This document shows, one piece after another, positions 18,720-27,311 of a stretch of 60,408 nucleotides of DNA. Position numbers and translations under genes: made by a program. The notes below the pieces were generated by a model. It searched no databases and had not been told where the DNA came from. It was given only the letters and a program-made list of their open reading frames with translations. Position 1 is the first letter of the stretch. Each line of letters begins with the position of its first letter. Origin of the DNA: Planctomycetota bacterium (lineage in GTDB: Bacteria; Planctomycetota; SZUA-567; H5-PLA8); assembly GCA_023150555.1 (NCBI GenBank), contig JAKLKQ010000039.1:1-60408 (forward strand), read 5' to 3'.

Positions 18720-19905
18720 GCTGTGAATATAGATAACTTCCTGGGGCTCAAAGTCAAGCTCGACTTGGGGTCCAACGGGCGGAAAATTCACCTGTGCAAT
18801 GGGCGCGGTTTGCCTATTGATCACGCGCGGCAACAGCCTTCCTTGGCCGTGAACATGATCACGCAACATGTTTTCAGTGAATAGGTTGCGATATTTTCAC
18901 CAAGCGCTTGGCCGCGCCTTCGGCTGCATCGAGAGGCCAGGATGAGGTGACGCGGGCTTCTGCGCCGGGTGGGGAACACCAACAACATTCGTACCGGTTG
19001 ACCTGGGTTGGGCTCTGGTTCGCCGGAATCCCCATTCTGGCGCGGTGCGAGATCGAGCGCGCCTGGCCTTTGACGGCGGAGAGGTTCACCAATTGAAGTT
19101 CGCATTTAAAGCTCTTGCACCGTGGCGTAGGTGATGCACGCGAGTCGGCGTCGGTGGCCTGGGACCGCGAAGGCGTTCTTGAAAGCGGGTCCTGCGACGC
19201 CGAACAGCTGGAGGTCCGCTCCCATCCATCGGCTCACGCAACGGATAGGCTGGCCGCCGTGCCCAGCAACTTCCTTCTTGTAAGGTCCGAGCACGGAGCA
19301 AAAGAGTCAGCCGAACAGGTCGTGTCTGGATCCAGCATCGAAATTCTTTGCTGCAACTGGAGACACGTCATAGAATTAGGTGAAGACCAAAATAATACTT
19401 AGGTTTATGTTGACAATTATATTGGATGATGTTTAATTCTTTCAATGCAACACGGGGGTGGAACGGGGCGGAGTGCACCCCTCCCTGAGCTGCAGAGCCG
19501 ACTGCGCAGAAGGCCCCTTGCTGTTGTGGTAGTTGGCAGGGGAAACCCCAACGATGGATGTACGCCGTCAACGGGTGGTAGACCCGCGTGGCCGCAGTGG
19601 CTGCGTTCGTCTACCGGCTGGTACCTGGGTATTGGCCATGATTAAAAAACGGATACGCGCAGGTGAAGCAGGAGCAGTCGAGAACGAAAGGAGCGACGAT
19701 AGAAGATAAAAAGAAGATCGAATGAGAACAAAAAAATGGATTCGGAAATAAACGAAGCTATGTACTTACGCATTGCGTAATACCGTCCCGCCGTGCCATC
19801 TCCCGCCGCAGCATCCGCCATTTCCCGCTGTAACCCCTTAACCGGCTTCTATCCTGTTCCGCGTGTGCCCCTCTGGCCAGGCGGCGTTGCGCGAGTGGAG
19901 ATACC
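18720..19905. other. 1.2 kb non-coding region between the Tad operon and the 134-residue protein gene
   Basis: No frame here has convincing coding features; short frames on both strands overlap one another and match no family that I know. The stretch mixes GC-rich and clearly AT-rich patches (about 19380-19440 and 19640-19765). It should hold the promoter for the minus-strand Tad operon at its left end. A TTGACA at 19410-19415 is followed by several GC-rich hairpins: 19455-19481, 19532-19552 and 19577-19615. A 15-base palindrome TTACGCATTGCGTAA lies at 19766-19780. I recognise no known RNA family; a structured transcript is possible but unproven. Confidence 0.5.
19766..19780. promoter_or_regulatory. 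Candidate operator: perfect 7+7 palindrome upstream of the 134-residue gene
   Basis: TTACGCATTGCGTAA consists of two exact 7-base half-sites around one T, about 125 bases before the start at 19906. This shape is typical of a dimeric transcription-factor site. No regulator is identified in the neighbourhood, and a single occurrence could be chance. Confidence 0.3.
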
Positions 19906-20310
19906 ATGGAACCGGAAAAGGGATCCGCTCCGGCAGGCCGGGCGCTCAAGCGCCAGGAAGTGCTGGCGGCGTTGGAGCAGGGCCACCAGCCGGAGGACGT
20001 GGCCATCCTGATGGAGGAGCAGCAAGGCTGGAACCTGGCCGATGCGAAGGCGCTGGTCGCCGAGGCGCAGGACCTGCTCCAGAAGCGGCGCGCCAGGAAA
20101 CGCCGGGAATTGCTGCCCACGATCTACTTTCAGATGGTCCTGGGCGGCGTGCTTTTTCTGCTGGGCGCCAGCGTGACGCTGTACGGCTACCTGTTCGCCA
20201 AACCCGGCAGCGCCTACCTCATTGCGTATGGCTTCATCTTCGGCGGGTCGTTCGTCTTCTGGCACGCGTGGTCAAGCCTCAAGAAGGTCAACGGCGAAAG
20301 AGATTACTGA
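19906..20310 (+). CDS. Unknown two-helix membrane protein
   Basis: 134 residues. An acidic-basic helical N-terminal half includes RQEVLAALEQGHQPEDVAIL and a segment rich in Ala, Gln and Lys. Two hydrophobic helices follow, around IYFQMVLGGVLFLLGASVTL and YLIAYGFIFGGSFVFWHAW, and then a short charged tail. The N-terminal region looks like a small helical bundle or UBA-like fold, but that is only a resemblance. It precedes ilvD by 91 bases and has no clear functional link to it. Confidence 0.7.
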   Translation: MEPEKGSAPAGRALKRQEVLAALEQGHQPEDVAILMEEQQGWNLADAKALVAEAQDLLQKRRARKRRELLPTIYFQMVLGGVLFLLGASVTLYGYLFAKPGSAYLIAYGFIFGGSFVFWHAWSSLKKVNGERDY

Positions 20311-20401
20311 CGGCAGGCCGCGGCGCTCTCGACTTTCCCGCGGCGTTTGAATTCGACGCGCGCGGCCACTACAGTGACCCCCTAATAAAGGAGGAGTCGC
20401 C

Positions 20402-22099
20402 ATGAGCAAGCTGCCCCCCGGCCCGAAGATCCTGAACCGGTACTCGGCGCATATCACCCAGCCTAAATCCCGCGGCGCCAGCCAGGCGATGCTCTACGGC
20501 GTCGGCCTGACCCGCGAAGACATGGACAAGCCGCAGGTCGGCATCGCCAGCTGCTGGTACGAAGGCAATACCTGCAACATGCACCTCAACGACCTCGCTG
20601 TGAAGGTGAAGGAAGGCGTCACCGCCGCGGGCCTGGTCGGCCTGCGCTTCAACACCATCGGCGTCAGCGACGGTATCTCGATGGGCACCGACGGCATGAG
20701 TTTCTCACTGCAGAGCCGCGACCTGATCGCCGACAGCATCGAGACCGTGATGGGCGCGCAGTGGTACGACGCGCTGGTCGCGCTGCCCGGCTGCGACAAG
20801 AACATGCCCGGCTGCCTGATTGCCATGGGGCGCCTCAACCGCCCCGCGCTGATGATCTACGGCGGCACCATCAAGCCCGGCTGCGCCGCCGGCAAAACGC
20901 TCGACATCGTCTCCGCGTTCCAGAGCTATGGCGAGTACCTGGCCGGCACCATCGACGACGCGGCGCGGCAGGCCGTGGTCGAGGAAAGCTGCCCCGGCGC
21001 CGGCGCCTGCGGCGGCATGTACACCGCCAACACGATGGCCAGCGCGATCGAGGCGCTAGGCATGTCGCTGCCGTACAGCTCGTCGACGCCTGCGGAGGAT
21101 CCGAAGAAGCTCGAGGAATGCGTCGCGGCCGGCGCGGCCGTGCGCTACCTGCTGGAGGAGGACCTCAAGCCGCGGCAGATCATGACGCGCGAGGCCTTCG
21201 AGAACGCGATGGTGGTGGTGATGGCGCTGGGCGGTTCGACCAACGCCGTGCTGCACCTGATCGCCATGGCGCGCGCCGTCCACGTGCCGCTGACCATCGA
21301 CGACTTCCAGGCCGTCAGCGACCGCGTGCCGTTCATCGCGGACCTGAAGCCCAGCGGGCAATACGTGATGGAAGACCTGCACAACGCCGGCGGCACGCCC
21401 GCGCTGATGAAGTACCTGCTCGAAAAGGGTCTGCTCAACGGCGACTGCCTGACCGTCACCGGCAAGAAGGTCGGCCAGAACCTCGAGACGGTGCCCGGCC
21501 TGAAGGGAGGCCAGCGCGTGATCCAGACGATCGAGAACCCCATCAAGAAGACGGGGCACATCCAGATCCTGCGCGGGAACCTGGCGCCCGAAGGTGCCGT
21601 CGCGAAGATCACCGGCAAGGAAGGCCTGACCTTTAGCGGCCCGGCGAAAGTCTTCGACAGCGAGGAAGCGATGCTCGCCGCGCTGGAGGAGAACAAGATC
21701 GAGAAGGGCGACGTGATCGTGATCCGCTACGAGGGCCCCAAGGGCGGGCCGGGCATGCCCGAGATGCTCACGCCGACCTCCGCGATCATGGGCGCCGGAC
21801 TGGGCAAGGACGTCGCGCTGCTGACCGACGGCCGCTTCAGCGGCGGCAGCCACGGCTTCATCGTCGGGCACATCACGCCCGAGGCGCAGGCCGGCGGGCC
21901 CATCGCGCTCGTCCACGACGGCGACCCCGTCACCATCGACGCCGCCAAGCGCACCATCGATTTCCAGGTCCACGAGGACGAACTGGCGCGCCGCCGCGCG
22001 ATCTTCAAGCCGCCGCCCCTGAAGGCGCTGCGCGGCACGCTGCACCGTTACATCAAGAACGTCAAATCGGCCTCCGAAGGGTGCGTGACCGACGAATGA
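20402..22099 (+). CDS. ilvD: Dihydroxy-acid dehydratase
   Basis: 565 residues, normal length. A strong AAGGAGGAG ribosome site lies just before ATG. Family motifs are clear: [75 protein letters not shown] and [17 protein letters not shown]. The cysteines in these motifs bind the iron-sulfur cluster. The enzyme dehydrates 2,3-dihydroxy-isovalerate and 2,3-dihydroxy-3-methylvalerate in the cytoplasm, the third step of valine and isoleucine synthesis (before the final transamination). No other ilv gene is in the window. Its stop overlaps the start of a lipoprotein gene by 4 bases. Confidence 0.97.
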   Translation: MSKLPPGPKILNRYSAHITQPKSRGASQAMLYGVGLTREDMDKPQVGIASCWYEGNTCNMHLNDLAVKVKEGVTAAGLVGLRFNTIGVSDGISMGTDGMSFSLQSRDLIADSIETVMGAQWYDALVALPGCDKNMPGCLIAMGRLNRPALMIYGGTIKPGCAAGKTLDIVSAFQSYGEYLAGTIDDAARQAVVEESCPGAGACGGMYTANTMASAIEALGMSLPYSSSTPAEDPKKLEECVAAGAAVRYLLEEDLKPRQIMTREAFENAMVVVMALGGSTNAVLHLIAMARAVHVPLTIDDFQAVSDRVPFIADLKPSGQYVMEDLHNAGGTPALMKYLLEKGLLNGDCLTVTGKKVGQNLETVPGLKGGQRVIQTIENPIKKTGHIQILRGNLAPEGAVAKITGKEGLTFSGPAKVFDSEEAMLAALEENKIEKGDVIVIRYEGPKGGPGMPEMLTPTSAIMGAGLGKDVALLTDGRFSGGSHGFIVGHITPEAQAGGPIALVHDGDPVTIDAAKRTIDFQVHEDELARRRAIFKPPPLKALRGTLHRYIKNVKSASEGCVTDE

Positions 22100-22992
22100 C
22101 CGCGAACCGAAATACGCATTGCGTTTTGGCCGGCCTGAAAGCCGCGGCGCTGGTGCTGGCCTGCTTGGCCGCGCTGCCCGGTTGCGGGCGGCGGAAGGTC
22201 GTCGAGGACACCACGACGTCCGTCCAGGCGCGCATCCAGGTGGAGCAGCTGCCCTATGCGTTCCAATCCGAGATGCTGCACGCTGGGCGCACCTGGCACG
22301 AGGACCTGCTGGTGGTGCTGCCGGCGCGCCCAAAGAACGCCGAGGAACTGAAGGCCGCCGTCGTCGAACACCGCGGGCCGGCGCGCACCGCCGCCGAAGG
22401 CCTGGCGCGGGACATCGACCACGCCTGCGGCCAAGCGCTGGAAAAGGAGGAACACTGGTCCGTCGTGAACGTCGCGGTCGGCGATTCGGTCAGCCGCCAC
22501 AAAGGCCTGATCCCCGTGCGCGTGGACCTGGGCCTGCGCGCGCTCTACGCGTACCGCCCCGAGATCGCGTTCCAGGACGTGCCCTTCGACCGCGTCATGA
22601 CCACGCTGGCGACCCAGGCCGGCATGCGCCACGGCCAGGGCAAGCTGAACAATCCGCTGGTCAGCTGGCGCCGCCGTAACGTCACCACGCTGGACGCCAT
22701 CGATGCCATCACCGACGCCCACGGTTTCAAGCGCCGCTACGTCGGCGTCACCGCCCGGATCACGCTGCAGGTGCGCGAGTTCGAGACGCGCGAGGCCTTC
22801 TTCAAGACGCTGGCCGCCGAGACCGAGAAGGCCGTCGCGAACCTGGCGCGCGACGTGCCCGCGGTGCTGATCTTGCCCAATCCCAAGACCCCCAAGCCCG
22901 ATACGCCCGAGGCGGCCGAGAAGAAGGAAGAGGCGAAGAAGAAGGACGAAGCGCCGCCAGCTCCGTTGCCCGAACCCGACGAAGGCGAATAG
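22096..22992 (+). CDS. Putative lipoprotein with an STN-like segment
   Basis: 298 residues from the ATG at 22096, whose ATGA overlaps the ilvD stop; a GTG at 22081 is in frame but less likely. There is a signal with lipobox LAALPGCG, so the mature protein would be attached through its Cys. The middle holds [19 protein letters not shown] and [22 protein letters not shown], which match the beta-alpha-beta pattern of the secretin/TonB short N-terminal (STN) domain. A C-terminal region rich in Lys, Glu and Pro follows. STN-like domains sit in the periplasm and contact partner proteins. Coupling to ilvD is odd and may be only a shared transcript. Confidence 0.75.
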   Translation: MTANRNTHCVLAGLKAAALVLACLAALPGCGRRKVVEDTTTSVQARIQVEQLPYAFQSEMLHAGRTWHEDLLVVLPARPKNAEELKAAVVEHRGPARTAAEGLARDIDHACGQALEKEEHWSVVNVAVGDSVSRHKGLIPVRVDLGLRALYAYRPEIAFQDVPFDRVMTTLATQAGMRHGQGKLNNPLVSWRRRNVTTLDAIDAITDAHGFKRRYVGVTARITLQVREFETREAFFKTLAAETEKAVANLARDVPAVLILPNPKTPKPDTPEAAEKKEEAKKKDEAPPAPLPEPDEGE

Positions 22993-23008
22993 TAGACATC
23001 AATAAAAC

Positions 23009-23040
23009 GGGGCGTACGCTCACGCGCACGCGCACGCCCC
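23009..23040. terminator. GC-rich hairpin between convergent genes
   Basis: GGGGCGT at 23009-23015 pairs with ACGCCCC at 23034-23040. The loop between contains CACGCGCACGCG, so alternative pairings are possible. It lies between the ends of the lipoprotein gene and the convergent porin gene, where a shared terminator is expected. There is no long T-tract on the plus side. Confidence 0.5.
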
Positions 23041-23069
23041 GGCGGTATCCTCCCGATGGCCTGTCTCTT

Positions 23070-24563
23070 TTAGAACTTGTACAGCCACTGGATCGTGAAC
23101 GTGTCCTGCGTGGAACGTCCCGCGCGGTCCGGCGCGAAGCCGGCGAAGTCGCCGAAGGCGTTGGTCGTCGCGGGCGATTCGCTGTCGCCGAACGGATTGC
23201 CGCTCGAACCGTCGTGGCGGTACTCGAAGCGGATCTCCAGCGGTTCGGCCAGGTGCCATCCGGCGGTGGCGGTGATGCTGTGCAGGTTCATCGGCACGCC
23301 GAAGCGCGAGCCCTCGAGGTCCCTCAGGAATTCGCCGCGCGCCGCCAGATACCAGCGCTCGGCGAAGTCCCACTTCACGTAGCCGACCGCGCCGTACCAT
23401 TCGCCGTTCTCGTGGCCGCGACTGGTCCCGGCGGCCAGGTCCACGTTGCGCAGGTTGATGCCGGCGTCCTTCTCCCAGCCGTAGTTGCCTTCCAGGCCGA
23501 AGGTCCACTTCTCCCACGGCGTGAAGGTCATGGAGGTGTTGGCCAGGTAGCGCACGTTGCTGTCGTTCTCCGCGCCTTCGCAGCCGGCGGCGAGGTTCAC
23601 CACCCAGTTGAACCACTTCGTGGGGCTCCAACTGGTGTGCAGGATGCCGGTCTTGCCGCGGTTGTTGTCCTGCAGCGTGTCCCAGCCGTTGACGATGTAC
23701 GCCGAGGCCGAGAAGGTGTCGGTGAATTCGTACTCCACGCGCATGCCCGTGTGGGTGAAGGGAATCGCCCAGCCGAAGTTGAAGCTGCGCGTCGCGTTGA
23801 AGTTGCTCTGCGCTTCGATGACCTCGTACCCGAACGGCGTGACGAACTTGCCGAAGCTGAAGTGCACGCCGTTGCCCACCGGTGCGATGTAGTCGATGTA
23901 CGCCTGTTCGACGTCAAAGAGCCGGTCGACGCGGTTGGCGCCCAGGACAATCGTCTCGTCGCCGGTCAGGGCCACGCTGCCGTCCGGATCGTCAAGCACG
24001 AAGGGCCCGGTCAGGTCGTCGGTCGAGCTGCGGTCGAAGCTGGCGATCTTGCGCGCGTCGGTGCCCATCGCCAGGTCGATGCGGAAGCCCGCCTGCCCCG
24101 GCTCCTGGGCCGTGCCGTCGAAGAAGATCTTGGCCAGGTGCAGGTCGAAGCCGCCGTCGTCCTCGCCGTCGAAGACGCGGAAGGCGCTGGAGCGGTCGTC
24201 GGGCTTGTTGAAGTTGTACTGGTACGTCGTGTCGATGTACCCGCCCATCTGGATCATCCGCTTGTGAAGCTCGGTGTCGTGGTAGAAGCCGTTGGGCTCG
24301 AAGCGCGCCGTCGCCGCCGCGGCTTCCTGCACGGGCACCTCGGCTTCGCTGAACGAGGCGTTCATGTACTGCACCGCCGCCTCCTTCGTGCGCAGCTGGC
24401 CCTTCAGTTTTCCGATCTCGTGCTCCTGCGTCGCGATCTTTTTCTCCATCGCGGCCATGCGCGCGAGCACCTCGTCCATGCTCGGCGTCGTCTCTGCGGC
24501 GCGTGCGGTGCCTGCCACCAAAACCAAGAGTGCGACGGTCATGCTTATGGTCTTACAGGACAT
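23070..24563 (-). CDS. Outer-membrane beta-barrel porin
   Basis: 497 residues. Signal peptide ends around ARAAETT. A coiled-coil follows (residues about 27-65; MAAMEKKIATQEHEIGKLKG), then a barrel rich in alternating beta strands with aromatic ends. The C-terminus is TFTIQWLYKF; the terminal Phe is the usual signal for outer-membrane insertion. Segments such as KFFVTPFGYE-like KFVTPFGYEVIE and NFGWAIPFTHTGMRVEYEF match the DUF1597/BBP2-type porin family. An N-terminal coiled coil may tether the barrel or extend through the periplasm. Substrate is unknown. Its promoter should lie in 24564-24874. Confidence 0.85.
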   Translation of the reverse strand: MSCKTISMTVALLVLVAGTARAAETTPSMDEVLARMAAMEKKIATQEHEIGKLKGQLRTKEAAVQYMNASFSEAEVPVQEAAAATARFEPNGFYHDTELHKRMIQMGGYIDTTYQYNFNKPDDRSSAFRVFDGEDDGGFDLHLAKIFFDGTAQEPGQAGFRIDLAMGTDARKIASFDRSSTDDLTGPFVLDDPDGSVALTGDETIVLGANRVDRLFDVEQAYIDYIAPVGNGVHFSFGKFVTPFGYEVIEAQSNFNATRSFNFGWAIPFTHTGMRVEYEFTDTFSASAYIVNGWDTLQDNNRGKTGILHTSWSPTKWFNWVVNLAAGCEGAENDSNVRYLANTSMTFTPWEKWTFGLEGNYGWEKDAGINLRNVDLAAGTSRGHENGEWYGAVGYVKWDFAERWYLAARGEFLRDLEGSRFGVPMNLHSITATAGWHLAEPLEIRFEYRHDGSSGNPFGDSESPATTNAFGDFAGFAPDRAGRSTQDTFTIQWLYKF

Positions 24564-24874
24564 GGTTCCTCCCCTGGGCTGGCAGGCCGCAAGACCCGCC
24601 GCCTTGTGTTGAACGGCCGTTGAACAATGCCGAAAGGTCGTGCGGATGGAAGCACGCCCTGTACCAAAAGTTCGGCTGGGTCAGGGAATCGTGAAGATTT
24701 TCGGCTCAACGCCTTCAGTTTCTTTCCCGATAGGAGGTTACGGTTTTCTTCGAAAGGATTAGTGGAAGCCGATTTTCCCTGCGGCGCGTTTCGATCCGCG
24801 CGCATTTTGCCCACGCTGGTCGAATCGGGATAGTGGCTGAAATCGAGCGCCCTGCTCAAAACCCGGACAGGCGC
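24564..24874. other. 311-base intergenic region upstream of the porin
   Basis: It lies between the acylphosphatase stop and the porin start, both on the minus strand. I see only short overlapping frames, an AT-leaning centre and no convincing RNA gene. It should contain the porin promoter and 5' leader. Confidence 0.4.
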
Positions 24875-25165
24875 TCAATGCGTGATCTCGAAGCCGTCGA
24901 ATTCGCCGCCGGCCGGTTCCCACGCGCGCTGAACCTCCTTGATGTAGCCCGGCATCCGCGCGTGCAGGGCCTTCAGGAAGCGTTCGACCTCCGCTTCAGG
25001 GCCTTCGGCCACCAGTTCCACGCGCCCGTCGGGCAGATTGCGCACCCAGCCGGAAAGCGCGAAATCCTGCGCGAGCTGCGCGACGGTCATGCGCATGCCG
25101 ACGCCCTGCACGCGTCCGGACAGGTACGCGTGCAGGCGGCGCTGGGCATCTTCCGGTGCGTTCAT
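24875..25165 (-). CDS. acyP: Acylphosphatase
   Basis: 96 residues, the normal length. The family signature is present: GRVQGVGMRMTVAQLAQDF followed by GWVRNLPDGRVELVAEG. The catalytic Arg is in GVGMR and the catalytic Asn in VRN. The usual Phe of GVGFR is Met here, which is tolerated in some members. It hydrolyses the carboxyl-phosphate bond of acylphosphates in the cytoplasm. A strong AAGGAGG ribosome site precedes the ATG. It is divergent from the aminotransferase gene. Confidence 0.94.
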   Translation of the reverse strand: MNAPEDAQRRLHAYLSGRVQGVGMRMTVAQLAQDFALSGWVRNLPDGRVELVAEGPEAEVERFLKALHARMPGYIKEVQRAWEPAGGEFDGFEITH

Positions 25166-25319
25166 CGAGCGGCCGCCTCCTTATATAGGTGAGGATACGC
25201 CGCGCGGCACTTTCCGCAAAATGCCGTTGTCCGGCGCGCGGGTGCGGCCTATTCTTCGCGGATTGCTTGTTGAACTTGCCGTTCCAGGATTCAGAACGAC
25301 CGAAAAGGAGCGTTTCGCC

Positions 25320-26495
25320 ATGTCCGAGTTCGCGCCGCCGCCGCCCACCCGCATCCTGATGGGCCCCGGGCCCACCAACGTCGCCCCGCGCGTGCTGCGC
25401 GCGATGAGCGCCCCGACGATCGGGCACCGCGACCCGGCGTACTTCCAGGCCTGCGACGAACTCGTCGAACACCTCCGCGCGCTCTTCCGCACCAAAAACG
25501 AGCTGACGCTCGCGCTGCCGGCGACGGGCATGGGCAGCATGGAATGCTGTGTGGCGAACCTGATCGAACCCGGCGACGGCATGATTATCGGCAACAACGG
25601 CGTCTTCAGCACGCGCATGGCCGACCTGGCCGAACGCTACGGCGCGAAGGTGCGGCTGCTGAAGAAGCCCTGGGGCGAGGTCTTCTCGCCGGCGGAGATC
25701 GAGGGCGCGCTGAAGGAGGCCCCGGCGAAGGTCGTCGCGGTGGTCCACGGCGAGACCTCCACCGGCGCGATGCAGCCGCAGATGAAGCAGATTGCCGACA
25801 TCGCGCACAAGCACGGCGCGCTGCTGCTGGCCGACACCGTCTCCAGCATCGCGGGGGCGCCCTTCGAGATGGACGCCTGGGGCGTCGACGCCGTCTACAC
25901 CGGCGGGCAGAAGTGCCTGGCCGCGCCGCCCGGCATCGGCTGCATCTCCTTTTCCCCGCGCGCCGACGAGGCGTTGAAGAACCGCAAGTCGAAGGTGACC
26001 AGCTGGTACTTCGACCTGACGATGATCCGCAACTGCTGGAACAAGAACCGCTTCTACCACCACACCGGGCCGGTGAACATGACGTGGGCGCTGCTCGAAG
26101 GCCTGCGCATGGTCCGCGAGGAAGGCCTCGACGCGCGCATCGCGCGGCACGGAAAGGCCGCCGCGGCGCTGTACGCGGGGGTGGAAGCGATGGGTCTTGC
26201 GCTGCACGTGAAGGACCCGGCCACGCGCCTGCCGACCCTGACCACCGTGTGCGTGCCCGAAGGCATCGACGAGGCCAAGGTGCGCGGCATGCTGCTCGAG
26301 CGCCACGACCTCGAGTTCGGCGCCGGGATGGGCGAGCTGCAGGGCAAGGTCTGGCGCATCGGCCTGATGGGCGAGAACGCGCGCTCGAACAACGTCTACC
26401 TGGCGCTGAGCACGCTTGGGGCCGCGCTGAAGGAACTCGGCGCGAAGGTGAACATCGGCGCCGGCATCGAGGCCGCGGCGGCGAAGCTGAAATAG
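25320..26495 (+). CDS. Alanine-glyoxylate / serine-pyruvate-type class V aminotransferase
   Basis: 391 residues from the ATG at 25320, with AAAAGGAG upstream. The PLP lysine is K198 in YTGGQKCLAAPPG. Substrate loops ILMGPGPTN, IGHRDPAYF and VVHGETSTGA match the AGXT/serine-glyoxylate group of class V enzymes (fold type I). It would transfer an amino group between alanine or serine and glyoxylate in the cytoplasm; the amino donor cannot be decided by eye. It has a single-gene context: acyP is divergent upstream and a terminator-like hairpin lies downstream. Phosphoserine aminotransferase is less likely because the sequence matches AGXT motifs. Confidence 0.9.
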   Translation: MSEFAPPPPTRILMGPGPTNVAPRVLRAMSAPTIGHRDPAYFQACDELVEHLRALFRTKNELTLALPATGMGSMECCVANLIEPGDGMIIGNNGVFSTRMADLAERYGAKVRLLKKPWGEVFSPAEIEGALKEAPAKVVAVVHGETSTGAMQPQMKQIADIAHKHGALLLADTVSSIAGAPFEMDAWGVDAVYTGGQKCLAAPPGIGCISFSPRADEALKNRKSKVTSWYFDLTMIRNCWNKNRFYHHTGPVNMTWALLEGLRMVREEGLDARIARHGKAAAALYAGVEAMGLALHVKDPATRLPTLTTVCVPEGIDEAKVRGMLLERHDLEFGAGMGELQGKVWRIGLMGENARSNNVYLALSTLGAALKELGAKVNIGAGIEAAAAKLK

Positions 26496-26605
26496 CGCGC
26501 CAAACGCCGTGAGTTGAGTTCAGGCGGTCGCTTAACACGTCATCCGTGTTGGTTCCGCGACCATGCGCGATGTCGCGGCGTTGATGGCGCCCGCGTTCGA
26601 TAATC

Positions 26606-26660
26606 CTTCCACCTTTATATTGGAAGTCTTCCGGATGATCGCCTAAATGCGATCTGCCGG
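26606..26660. promoter_or_regulatory. Two tandem hairpins ahead of the N-acyl amino acid operon
   Basis: CTTCCA at 26606-26611 pairs with TGGAAG at 26621-26626. A second, longer stem has CCGG-N2-GATCGC at 26631-26642 pairing with GCGATC-N2-CCGG at 26649-26660, interrupted by one 2-base mismatch. They lie in the 340-base gap before the operon. They could be a structured leader or part of the preceding gene's 3' end. Confidence 0.35.
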
Positions 26661-26723
26661 TCCAACGCACCTGCGCACTCCCTTTTTTGCGCCTCACCCA
26701 ACCTGCACGCCTCCAACGAGTTA

Positions 26724-26754
26724 CGAAAACGCCCTGGCGGGCGCATTTTTCGTT
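26724..26754. terminator. Bidirectional intrinsic-terminator-like hairpin
   Basis: ACGAAAACGCCC at 26724-26735 pairs with GGGCG, a 2-base CA bulge or mismatch, and TTTTCGT ending at 26754, around a TGGC loop. The A-tract on one side and T-tract on the other make it able to end transcription in both directions. It separates the aminotransferase transcript from the operon that starts at 26836, so the operon promoter should lie in the short space after it or the operon is read through. Confidence 0.6.
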
Positions 26755-26835
26755 TGTGAACGCGCCTTTTGCTCTTTTTGGAGAAGTGGGAGCAGACGAG
26801 TACGGGGCAGTGGCAAACGGGGAAGGGAGCACGCG

Positions 26836-27303
26836 GTGGTTATCGAAGCCTTGCAACCTCTCGCAACGCAGGAAGCCGGCGCCGAGCACGAAGCCCGCCG
26901 CGCCGAATCCGCGCTGCGCAGCCACTTCACCGTCCTGCCCATGCGGCAGCAGCGCGTGCTGGCCCTGCACTACGTCGCCGGCTTGAGCGGCTCCGAGATC
27001 GGCCAGTGGCTGACCGACGAGCCGGGTTCGATCCAGGACGACCTGTGCGCCGCCGTCGAATGCCTGCGCCGCCGCCTGACCGGCGAGTCCGGGCTGGCGG
27101 TCGAACGCTGCCTGGCGCCCGAAATCTTCTCGCGCGTGATCTGCGGCCACATGCAGGCCCCGCCGGGGCTGCTCGAACGCGTGCTGGAACGCATCGAGGC
27201 CTACGAACGCGAACGCCGCGCGCGCGAGTGGGCCGGCCTGTCGCCCTGGACGCGCTGGGGCCGCAGGCTGCACGCCGCCTTCTTCCGCAGCACGGCACTG
27301 TGA
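26836..27303 (+). CDS. Sigma-70 region-4-like DNA-binding protein without region 2
   Basis: 155 residues from the GTG at 26836, with GGGAG about 7 bases upstream; the frame is open further upstream but that part has no protein-like features. Residues about 30-80 read FTVLPMRQQRVLALHYVAGLSG, SEIGQWL and AVECLRRRL, matching the helix-turn-helix of sigma-70 region 4. No region 2 is seen, so it cannot be a normal sigma factor alone. The C-terminal half is helical and basic. It is the first gene of the N-acyl amino acid synthase operon and ends 8 bases before the next start. A regulator of the pathway is the natural guess. Confidence 0.65.
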   Translation: MVIEALQPLATQEAGAEHEARRAESALRSHFTVLPMRQQRVLALHYVAGLSGSEIGQWLTDEPGSIQDDLCAAVECLRRRLTGESGLAVERCLAPEIFSRVICGHMQAPPGLLERVLERIEAYERERRAREWAGLSPWTRWGRRLHAAFFRSTAL

Positions 27304-27311
27304 GGCGCACC

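Noticed and set aside
18821..19301. Short minus-strand frames in the gene-free region that might be a decayed transposase
   Set aside because: They lie in different reading frames, contain no DDE, tyrosine or serine recombinase motifs, and show no terminal inverted repeats. A remnant cannot be excluded but is not supported.
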